Source: an uncultured Rothia sp.
Lineage (GTDB): Bacteria > Actinomycetota > Actinomycetes > Actinomycetales > Micrococcaceae
Assembly: GCA_937935205.1 (NCBI GenBank)
Contig: CALGXU010000401.1
Coordinates: 1 to 6,403, forward strand
Reading direction: 5' to 3'
Length of the DNA: 6,403 nt
Below the pieces are notes generated by a model, which saw only the letters and a list, made by a program, of their open reading frames with translations, was not told where the DNA came from and did no database searches. This document shows, piece by piece, positions 1 through 5,215 of the stretch. A program made the position numbers and the translations under genes. Each line of letters opens with the position of its first letter. The stretch's first letter is position 1.

Positions 1-706
1 GGCCGCCGGAGTAGACGAGGCCAACGATCAGTGCGACCAGACCGACCTCGCGGATACCGCGCAGACCGTCCTGAATTGCGACGAGCAGCACGGGGATGAG
101 GGCTGCGATAATCTGGAGCACCAGAACCAACTCGGTGGACAGGCCGTGCAGGTCCACGCCACCGCGGGTTGCTGCGGTGGTCACGGGGATACCGATAGCA
201 CCGTATGCGCCGGAGCTCACGTTAGCGATCAGTGCAAACATTGCGGCCTTGAGCGGGTTGAAGCCCAGGGACACCAGCAATGCAGCACAGATAGCGATCG
301 GAATACCGAAGCCTGCAGCGCCTTCAAGGAAGCCACCGAAGCAGAATGCAATCAGCAGCATCTGGATGCGCTGGTCAGTAGAGATGGAGGAGATGGAGGA
401 GCGAACGATTTCGAAGCCGCCGGAACGCACGGAGATGCGGTAGAGCCACACTGCCATGAGAACAATCCAGCCGATGGGCCACAGGCCTGCAAGGAAGCCG
501 TGGAGGATAGAGCCGGCACCTGCGAGCACGGGCATACCGAAGATAGCGCAACCGATAACGAGTGCAAGCGCCAGGGAGATAACAGCAGATTTAATACCGC
601 TGAGCTTCAGGACGGTGAGGCCCAGAAGGAAGAAAATAATCGGGACTGCTGCCACGAGTGCGGAGAGTGCGCTCGAGTGCAGCGGGTCGTAGACTTGCTG
701 CCACAT
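1..706 (-). CDS. lldP: L-lactate permease, N-terminal 235 residues (truncated by window edge)
   Basis: This gene encodes an LldP/LctP-family inner-membrane permease that takes up L-lactate (often also D-lactate and glycolate) with protons. The frame stays open from the ATG at 706 to base 1, giving 235 residues of a family that is usually about 550 long, so the missing part is due to the window edge and not to mutation. The N-terminus MWQQVYDP closely resembles the E. coli LldP start (WQQNYDP). Other family signatures are GLWPIGWIVL (about 74-83), DQRIQMLLIAFCFGGFLEGAAGFG (split as DQRIQMLL at 111-118 and FLEGAAGFG at 126-134) and GAIGIPV (169-175). Hydrophobic segments lie near 13-33, 38-58, 63-90, 113-146, 154-176, 192-212 and 220 onward. 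An AAAGGA ribosome site lies 12 nt before the ATG, a rather long spacing, but no better in-frame start is nearby. The gene is separated from its neighbours and preceded by a long noncoding region rich in inverted repeats. Substrate choice is inferred from family. Confidence 0.93.
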   Translation of the reverse strand, partial: MWQQVYDPLHSSALSALVAAVPIIFFLLGLTVLKLSGIKSAVISLALALVIGCAIFGMPVLAGAGSILHGFLAGLWPIGWIVLMAVWLYRISVRSGGFEIVRSSISSISTDQRIQMLLIAFCFGGFLEGAAGFGIPIAICAALLVSLGFNPLKAAMFALIANVSSGAYGAIGIPVTTAATRGGVDLHGLSTELVLVLQIIAALIPVLLVAIQDGLRGIREVGLVALIVGLVYSGG

Positions 707-842
707 GATGTACTGTGTTCCTTTCCAGCCCACGGGGGCGGGATCGAGTTGCGCCGTAAAACCTTCCCAGCGACGCTTGTGGCGGCGTGTGTGCCGTGTG
801 GTGCAGGTGCGTGTACCTGACTGTTGTATGCGTTAAGGACGC

Positions 843-857
843 TATCCCCTGGGGATA
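843..857. promoter_or_regulatory. Perfect 15-bp palindrome upstream of lldP, possible operator
   Basis: TATCCCC, one central T, then GGGGATA: seven-base arms with no mismatch. It lies 136 bp before the lldP start codon, so it could sit near the promoter or in the 5' leader. The symmetry fits a dimeric repressor or activator site. I do not recognise the motif as that of a named regulator. Confidence 0.4.
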
Positions 858-939
858 CATGCCTTCACGTGGGTTCGTGTTGGTTTTACGACTATGAAAT
901 TCAGTGTGTATGAAGCCGTGTTTTAGTCACAGAAACCTA

Positions 940-967
940 AATATTCCTTGATTTGTCAAGGAAAATT
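940..967. promoter_or_regulatory. Inverted repeat overlapping a TTGACA box upstream of lldP
   Basis: The arms TTCCTTGA (944-951) and TCAAGGAA (956-963) are perfect complements around TTTG, and three further pairs (940-942 with 965-967) follow one mismatch. On the lldP strand the right arm and loop contain TTGACA (959-954), an exact consensus -35 box. No good -10 box lies at the proper spacing (the 17-bp position reads GTTTCT), so a promoter here is doubtful unless an activator helps. The stem is AT-rich and lacks a U-tract, which argues against a terminator. Operator is the preferred reading. Confidence 0.4.
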
Positions 968-1010
968 CAGTGCCGAAGCTAAAATTTCTGACCACTAAAA
1001 CGCGATTCCC

Positions 1011-1027
1011 TGGTACCAAATGTACCA
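1011..1027. promoter_or_regulatory. Perfect inverted repeat TGGTAC-N5-GTACCA, possible operator
   Basis: The arms TGGTAC (1011-1016) and GTACCA (1022-1027) are exact complements separated by CAAAT. The half-sites TGGT/ACCA resemble those bound by FadR/LldR-type GntR regulators, which control lactate genes in several bacteria, but the spacing differs from the usual TGGT-N3-ACCA. The site is 305 bp from the lldP start. Assignment to an LldR-like regulator is inference. Confidence 0.35.
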
Positions 1028-1246
1028 CTGAACACCCACAAAATCGGGCATATTCCAACATTTAGATTCAAGCTCATAATTGCAACCTAACCTAAAGCCC
1101 ACCCCGAATTAAGGGCTCACACAGCCCCCTCCCCCGCTATTCCAAGGAAGAAACAGCACCCCGGTGCTTTCGGCAGTACATTCAGCGCATGTCCTGACCA
1201 CAAACCGCTCAAACGACCAAACCCAGCGAACCCCTAAACGGCATAC

Positions 1247-1282
1247 AAAAAAGCTCCGGAAGGAAAAACCTTCCGGAGCTTT
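1247..1282 (-). terminator. Strong intrinsic terminator of the tRNA-Pro gene
   Basis: On the minus strand a perfect 14-bp stem (bases 1282-1269 pairing with 1263-1250) closes a 5-nt TTTTT loop, and the stem runs into six consecutive T residues (1252-1247). The stem core CTCCGGAAGG is GC-rich. It begins 6 nt after the tRNA discriminator base, so it terminates tRNA-Pro transcription and insulates lldP from it. On the plus strand the stem is followed by only TTT and then A, a poor U-tract, so it is mainly a one-way terminator. Confidence 0.93.
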
Positions 1283-1287
1283 ATCTG

Positions 1288-1361
<74 letters not shown>

Positions 1362-1411
1362 ATTCGTTATTCACGATATTGTTTTCAAGGTTTCCCCTGA
1401 ACACTCGAATA

Positions 1412-1440
1412 ACTATACCGGGCTTTCAACCCCCACGCAA
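1412..1440 (-). promoter_or_regulatory. Predicted promoter of tRNA-Pro
   Basis: On the minus strand TTGCGT (1440-1435) and TATAGT (1417-1412) are spaced by exactly 17 bp, a good match to the vegetative sigma-factor consensus. Transcription would start near 1405, leaving a 5' leader of roughly 45 nt for RNase P to remove before the tRNA at 1361. Confidence 0.65.
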
Positions 1441-1454
1441 GCCAGAATCCCCAT

Positions 1455-1520
1455 TTTTAGAAAAAATCTTAAAAATCTTTTCCGCACAGATTTTCCGTGC
1501 AGATTTTCTGCACAGGATCC
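1455..1520 (-). terminator. Possible der terminator: 13-bp tandem repeat with short hairpin and T-rich tail
   Basis: About 75 nt past the der stop codon, the bases 1513-1497 form a 7-bp perfect stem (GTGCAGA with TCTGCAC) around AAA on the minus strand. A T-rich tail follows, with runs of five and six T within 1476-1456. The stem lies inside roughly 2.9 copies of a 13-bp repeat (1483-1495 CGCACAGATTTTC, 1496-1508 CGTGCAGATTTTC, 1509-1520 diverged). The T-runs start about 20 nt beyond the stem, so this is not a textbook terminator. It is nonetheless the only candidate between der and the tRNA. Confidence 0.35.
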
Positions 1521-1588
1521 AGCGCGTGGGGGGGCAAACCTAACAAGGGGCCAAGCCCAGCACCACGGCATCGGCAGACACACCGCTA

Positions 1589-3169
1589 CTAGCGGCGGCC
1601 GCCCTTACCCTTCTTAGCCTTCGCGCTCTGACGCTCACCCAGGGAGCGGCGCTCACGCACACGCATCGAAATCTCAATCGGAGTACCCGTGAAATCAAAA
1701 GTCTCACGCAGACGACGCGTAATGAAGCGGCGGTAACCCGGATCCAAGAAACCGGTCGTAAACAGCACGAACTTCGGCGGACGCGAAGACACCTGAGTGC
1801 CAAAGAGAATACGCGGCTGCTTACCGCCACGCAGCGGGTGCGGATGCGCGGCAACAATCTCGCCCAGGAACGCGTTCAGGCGGCCGGTCGGAATACGCGA
1901 ATCCCACGACTCCAGCGACTGCTCCAGGGCGGGCACCAGCTTGTCCTTGTGCCAGCCGGTCTTCGCCGAAATGTTCACGCGAGGAGCCCACTGCACGTGC
2001 GCCAGGTCGCGCTCAATCTCACGCTCCAGCATGTAGCGGCGATCCTCATCGAGGGTATCCCACTTATTGAATGCCAGGACCATCGCACGGCCCGAATCAA
2101 TCACAGTCTGCACGATACGCACATCCTGCTCAGAAATCGGCTCGGAAACATCCAGCAGCACCACGGCAACCTCAGAACGCTCCAGAGCAGTCTGAGTACG
2201 CAGCGAAGAATAGAACTCCGCGCCCTTAGCCATGTGCTGACGACGGCGAATACCCGCAGTATCCACAAAACGCCAGGGGTAGCCGCCCAGCTCAATGATC
2301 TCGTCAATCGGGTCACGAGTCGTACCAGCCAGGTCATTCACCACGGCACGCTCAGAACCAGCCAGCTTATTCAGCAGCGACGACTTACCCACGTTCGGGC
2401 GACCCACCAGAGCCACACGACGCGGGCCACCCAGCGCCTCCGGCTGAGCGAACTGCGAGTGCTCCGGCATGACCTCAAGAATCTCGTCCAGAGCATCCGC
2501 CAGGCCACGGCCGTGCAGACCCGACACCGGGAACGGCTGACCCATACCCAGCGACCAGAGGTTATAAATCTCCGGCTCCAGGTGGGCGTCGTCAATCTTG
2601 TTAGCAATCAGAATGATCGGCTTCTTCACGCGGCGCAGCATACGCACAATCTGCTCATCCGAAGCGGTCACACCCACGCGGGCGTCCACCACCAGGACCA
2701 CAACATCGGCCTGCTCCACAGCAATCTCAGCCTGCTCAGCAACCTGAGCATCAATACCGCGGGCGTCAGACTCCCAACCACCGGTATCAACCAGGGTGAA
2801 GCTCTTACCCAGCCACTCAGCCTTATAAGACACGCGGTCACGAGTTACACCCGGCTTATCCTCAACCACCGCTTCACGGCGGCCCAGAATACGGTTAATG
2901 ATGGTCGACTTACCCACGTTCGGGCGGCCAACAATCGCCACTACAGGGTCAGCGAGCTGCTCTTCCTCTTCCTCAAAGTCGAAGCCCCAGGCACCCAGCA
3001 GGGCGCGGTCCTCTTCATCCAGGTCGTAATCCTCAAGGCCCTCAAGCAGAGCCTGAGCACGCTGGTCAGCGGTCTCATCATCAATCTCAGCGAGGCGCTC
3101 AGTAACGTCGTCCTCGCCACCGCCCAGGTACTTCTCTTCGTAATCGTCGCGGATAGCGTCCTCAGCCAT
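1589..3169 (-). CDS. der: GTPase Der (EngA), 50S ribosome assembly
   Basis: Der is a cytoplasmic GTPase that assists late maturation of the 50S subunit. The 526-residue product has an acidic N-terminal extension (about 1-74, with a run of Glu at 66-70) as seen in actinobacterial Der proteins. Two G domains and a KH-like domain follow. G domain 1 shows GRPNVGKS (81-88), GVTRDR (107-112), DTGG (128-131) and NKID (190-193). G domain 2 shows GRPNVGKS (256-263), AGTTRDP (281-287), DTAG (303-306), NKWD (368-371) and SAKTG (401-405). The KH-like domain spans about 425-508, and the last 18 residues are basic. All nucleotide-binding motifs are intact. I chose the ATG at 3169 because AAAGGA lies 6 nt before it. 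The ATG at 3175 would touch that site, and the more upstream TTG (3232) has no support. It is the last gene of the rluB-tyrA-cmk-der group, 111 nt after cmk. Confidence 0.98.
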   Translation of the reverse strand: MAEDAIRDDYEEKYLGGGEDDVTERLAEIDDETADQRAQALLEGLEDYDLDEEDRALLGAWGFDFEEEEEQLADPVVAIVGRPNVGKSTIINRILGRREAVVEDKPGVTRDRVSYKAEWLGKSFTLVDTGGWESDARGIDAQVAEQAEIAVEQADVVVLVVDARVGVTASDEQIVRMLRRVKKPIILIANKIDDAHLEPEIYNLWSLGMGQPFPVSGLHGRGLADALDEILEVMPEHSQFAQPEALGGPRRVALVGRPNVGKSSLLNKLAGSERAVVNDLAGTTRDPIDEIIELGGYPWRFVDTAGIRRRQHMAKGAEFYSSLRTQTALERSEVAVVLLDVSEPISEQDVRIVQTVIDSGRAMVLAFNKWDTLDEDRRYMLEREIERDLAHVQWAPRVNISAKTGWHKDKLVPALEQSLESWDSRIPTGRLNAFLGEIVAAHPHPLRGGKQPRILFGTQVSSRPPKFVLFTTGFLDPGYRRFITRRLRETFDFTGTPIEISMRVRERRSLGERQSAKAKKGKGGRR

Positions 3170-3175
3170 GCGCAT

Positions 3176-3181
3176 TCCTTT
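3176..3181 (-). promoter_or_regulatory. Ribosome binding site of der
   Basis: The minus strand reads AAAGGA, ending 6 nt before the ATG at 3169 and directly abutting the ATG at 3175. The spacing therefore favours the product beginning MAEDAIRDD over the two-residue-longer MRMAED form. Confidence 0.75.
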
Positions 3182-3241
3182 CTCTACCCGCCCCGCGCCC
3201 AACCCACAGGTCAGCACGCGAGCGCGGCTCAACGTCTTATC

Positions 3242-3262
3242 GGGAGCGGATGCACCACTCCC
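3242..3262 (-). other. RNA hairpin in the cmk-der spacer
   Basis: On the minus strand GGGAGTGG (3262-3255) can pair with CCGCTCCC (3249-3242) around loop TGCAT, giving eight pairs including one G-U. On the plus strand the same position would be a C-A mismatch, so the fold suits only an RNA made in the direction of the operon. It lies 18 nt after the cmk stop and has no U-tract, so it is not an obvious terminator. It might be a processing or stability element between cmk and der, or chance in GC-rich DNA. Confidence 0.3.
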
Positions 3263-3280
3263 CCAGCGTTTCGGCGGGGC

Positions 3281-3973
3281 CTAGCCCTCGCGCTTCGCCT
3301 TCAACTGGTCATTCACAGCGTTAATCACTGCAGAGACCGTCGCATTAAAATCAAGATCCGAGCTGTCCACCAGGGTCACACCCTCGGCAGCTTCCATAAA
3401 GTTATTGACCTTCGAATCCTTCGCATCACGCTCAGCGATCTGCTTGCTCAAGTCACCCGAAGCGCCGGACTTCTCCGCGTTCTCCAGGCCACGGCGCGCC
3501 ATGCGCACCTCTTCAGAAGCAGTCAGCAGGATGCGCGCATCAGCGTCAGGAGCGACCACGGTGGTGATGTCGCGACCCTCAGCGACCATGCCGTTAATAG
3601 CGTGGTCAATCATCCAACGCTGCAGGCCAATCAGGTGCTCACGAACCGCCGGAACCGAAGCCACAGCAGAAACGGCAGAAGAAATGCGCTCGCTACGAAT
3701 CTCCTCACGGATATCGGTCGAACCCATCAGAATCTCTTCTTCCTTAATGTTCGTACCGAACACCAGGGGCATCTCCTCGACAGCCTTCGCAATCGCCTCA
3801 GCGTCGTTCAGGTCAATGCCAAGTTCCAGCACACGGTAGGTTGCGGCACGGTACATTGCACCGGTGTCCAGGTACGCCAGACCAAAGTGGCGTGCAACTT
3901 CCTTAGACACAGACGACTTACCGGAACCGGAGGGACCGTCAATAGCAATCGTCAGTTTAGGGTTCTCGTGCAT
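3281..3973 (-). CDS. cmk: Cytidylate kinase (CMP/dCMP kinase)
   Basis: This enzyme phosphorylates CMP and dCMP with ATP in the cytoplasm, feeding CTP and dCTP pools. The product is 230 residues, the normal size. The Walker A loop is GPSGSGKS (13-20), the CMP-binding DTGAMYR motif is at 36-42, SAVSAVASVPAVR (99-111) is the conserved CMP-contacting helix, and AEGRDITTVV (131-140) matches the family's EGRD segment. Near the C-terminus, ERDAKDSKVNNF (181-192) occupies the place of the RDxxDxxR stretch of the E. coli and M. tuberculosis enzymes but has V189 where they carry arginine. The ATG at 3973 was chosen because GAAGGAG ends 5 nt before it; the GTG two codons upstream overlaps that site. The gene lies between tyrA (54 nt) and der (111 nt), the usual cmk-der pairing. 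Confidence 0.97.
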   Translation of the reverse strand: MHENPKLTIAIDGPSGSGKSSVSKEVARHFGLAYLDTGAMYRAATYRVLELGIDLNDAEAIAKAVEEMPLVFGTNIKEEEILMGSTDIREEIRSERISSAVSAVASVPAVREHLIGLQRWMIDHAINGMVAEGRDITTVVAPDADARILLTASEEVRMARRGLENAEKSGASGDLSKQIAERDAKDSKVNNFMEAAEGVTLVDSSDLDFNATVSAVINAVNDQLKAKREG

Positions 3974-3978
3974 CAGCA

Positions 3979-3985
3979 CTCCTTC
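3979..3985 (-). promoter_or_regulatory. Ribosome binding site of cmk
   Basis: The minus strand reads GAAGGAG, ending 5 nt before the ATG at 3973. A longer reading frame could start at GTG 3979-3977, but its first base is the last base of this site, so initiation there is unlikely. Confidence 0.8.
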
Positions 3986-3998
3986 AAATTCGTCTCAA

Positions 3999-4027
3999 AC
4001 TTTATGCCGGAAAATACAGCTTTAACT
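3999..4027 (-). promoter_or_regulatory. Weak candidate internal promoter before cmk
   Basis: The 54-bp tyrA-cmk gap is AT-rich. It contains TAAAGT (4004-3999) in a -10-like position, with a poor -35-like match (around GTTAAA, 4027-4022) 17 bp upstream. This could let cmk-der be transcribed apart from rluB-tyrA. The -35 element is weak and the call is tentative. Confidence 0.2.
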
Positions 4028-5197
4028 CTACTTCACAACACGCCAACCGCGAGCCGACAAATCGCGGACTAGCGCCTCATGAATAGACGGATTGACCGAG
4101 ATTTCAGCCATACCCACCGGGGCACCCGTCGAGTGCTCCAGACGCAAATCCTCAAGGTTCGCGCCCAGCTCACCAATCTCGGCAAGCAGACGAGCCAGCG
4201 TGCCGGGGGTGTCGTCCACCAGCACCGTCATCTTAGCGAACGCGGCGGGGGCAGTACCGTGCTTACCCGGAATACGGCTCACGCCCGCGTTGCCTTCGCT
4301 CATCAGCTGCGCCAAATCCAGGCGAGCGCCGGATGCCGTCGGGTTCTCCAGCGTCGCGATGAGGCGGTTCAGATCATCACGCACCCCGTAGAGGGTCTTC
4401 ACAATGGGGTCAGCGTTCGCCGCAAAAATCTGCACCCACAGCGTCGGGTCCGAAGCCGCAATACGCACCGTATCGCGCAAACCCTGACCCGCCAGGGACA
4501 GCGCATACAGCGGAGTGTCCTGCAGACGCGACGCCAGAAGCGAACTCATCGCCTGCGGCACATGAGAGATGAGTGCAACCGTCTGATCGTGCTCCTCAAC
4601 GCTCAGAGAAGTCACAATCGCGCCCAGCTCCACCGCCACAGAACGCACCAGACGCACACACTCGGGGCGAACCGAATCGTGCTCGCAGATAATCCACGGA
4701 CGCGCCTGGAACAGCTCACCGCGAGCAGCCACCGGGCCCGACTTCTCACGCCCAGCCATCGGATGCGAACCCACGTAACGGGACGCATCCGCACCCGAGG
4801 CAAGCACGTCAGCCAGCGGCTGCACCTTCACCGAGGCAACATCCGTCACCACGGCGCCGGGGTAGCCCGCCTCCGGCCGAGGCGCATAGGTGTTCAACGC
4901 GCGAACGCACACGGCACCGGCACTATCCGGAGGCGCAGCCACCACCACCAGCTGCGGGGCGAAGGCGGCGCGTTCCGCCTCCGACAGGGTGGAGAAGCTT
5001 GTACCGGCTCCGATATCCTGCGCCACAGCCTCGGCGGTGGGTGAAATATCTTGGACGTACACGTCTTCGCATCCTGCCGCACGCAACCCCAAACCGATGG
5101 AGGCACCCAGCAGACCCGAGCCGATAATGAGTACCGGCCCGGTCAGCGTTGAGTCCATGGGCAGCTCAGATGCGGAAAGCTCAGCGGGCGAGCTCAT
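4028..5197 (-). CDS. tyrA: Prephenate (or arogenate) dehydrogenase with C-terminal ACT domain
   Basis: TyrA oxidatively decarboxylates prephenate to 4-hydroxyphenylpyruvate, or arogenate to tyrosine, in tyrosine biosynthesis. The 389-residue product opens with a Rossmann fold: VLIIGSGLLGASIG (22-35) is the glycine-rich dinucleotide loop, followed by VVVAAPP (84-90) and TDVASVK (118-124). GSHPMAG (143-149) carries the conserved active-site His145, and EHDQTVALISHVPQ (202-215) carries a second conserved His212. A helical dimerisation domain runs to about 310. Residues 321-389, beginning AKMTVLVDDTPGTLARLL, form an ACT domain, normally the site of tyrosine feedback control. The ATG at 5197 has AAGGAG 5 nt upstream (5208-5203). 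The gene starts 18 nt after the rluB stop, so the two are almost certainly cotranscribed. Whether prephenate or arogenate is preferred cannot be read from the sequence. Confidence 0.95.
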   Translation of the reverse strand: MSSPAELSASELPMDSTLTGPVLIIGSGLLGASIGLGLRAAGCEDVYVQDISPTAEAVAQDIGAGTSFSTLSEAERAAFAPQLVVVAAPPDSAGAVCVRALNTYAPRPEAGYPGAVVTDVASVKVQPLADVLASGADASRYVGSHPMAGREKSGPVAARGELFQARPWIICEHDSVRPECVRLVRSVAVELGAIVTSLSVEEHDQTVALISHVPQAMSSLLASRLQDTPLYALSLAGQGLRDTVRIAASDPTLWVQIFAANADPIVKTLYGVRDDLNRLIATLENPTASGARLDLAQLMSEGNAGVSRIPGKHGTAPAAFAKMTVLVDDTPGTLARLLAEIGELGANLEDLRLEHSTGAPVGMAEISVNPSIHEALVRDLSARGWRVVK

Positions 5198-5215
5198 GAC
5201 AACTCCTTAGCGTTA

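Larger units (their letters stand above)
707..1246. other. Long noncoding region between lldP and the tRNA-Pro terminator
   Basis: About 540 bp without a credible gene. The middle (about 880-1095) is clearly more AT-rich than the coding DNA around it. It presumably holds the promoter and operators of lldP, which reads leftward from 706. I see three separate perfect inverted repeats (843-857, 944-963, 1011-1027), two copies of a 10-mer (897-906, 963-972), a pair of inverted 8-mers (920-927 and 994-1001) and a DtxR-like half-site (1087-1095). Short open frames here have no ribosome site and no family resemblance. I could not identify a confident -10 box for lldP. Confidence 0.6.
1362..1588. other. 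Spacer between der and tRNA-Pro
   Basis: The 227 bp hold the tRNA promoter (1412-1440), an AT-rich tract (about 1451-1480) and the repeat/hairpin block after der (1483-1520). Short open frames on either strand have no ribosome site or recognisable product, and I see no gene here. Confidence 0.6.

Noticed and set aside
146..820. A plus-strand frame of 224 codons opposite lldP
   Set aside because: Cys/His/Glu-rich shadow. The opposite strand encodes an unmistakable lactate permease over the same bases.
591..860. An 89-codon Thr/His-rich frame upstream of and overlapping lldP, considered as a leader peptide
   Set aside because: The only purine-rich site is one base from the ATG, the frame runs far into lldP out of phase, and no attenuator structure follows.
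895..927. A 10-residue plus-strand open frame in the lldP upstream region
   Set aside because: No ribosome site and no downstream gene on that strand; too short to support.
920..1001. CRISPR or insertion-element remnant
   Set aside because: The repeats are too short and not regularly spaced as a CRISPR array, and no transposase fragment or target-site duplication can be seen.
1155..1168. Small inverted repeat AGCACC-CC-GGTGCT considered as a terminator or operator
   Set aside because: Two-base loop, no U-tract on either strand and no gene ending there; plausible by chance.
1838..4072. A 744-codon open frame on the plus strand opposite der and cmk
   Set aside because: It lies antisense to two clearly recognised genes and has no family motifs. 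Its composition (His/Leu/Arg/Thr-rich, low in acidic residues) is that of a mirrored coding strand. Its length follows from codon bias that avoids antisense stops.
4079..5044. A 321-codon plus-strand frame opposite tyrA
   Set aside because: Arg/His-rich mirror of the TyrA coding frame, without domains or a credible ribosome site.
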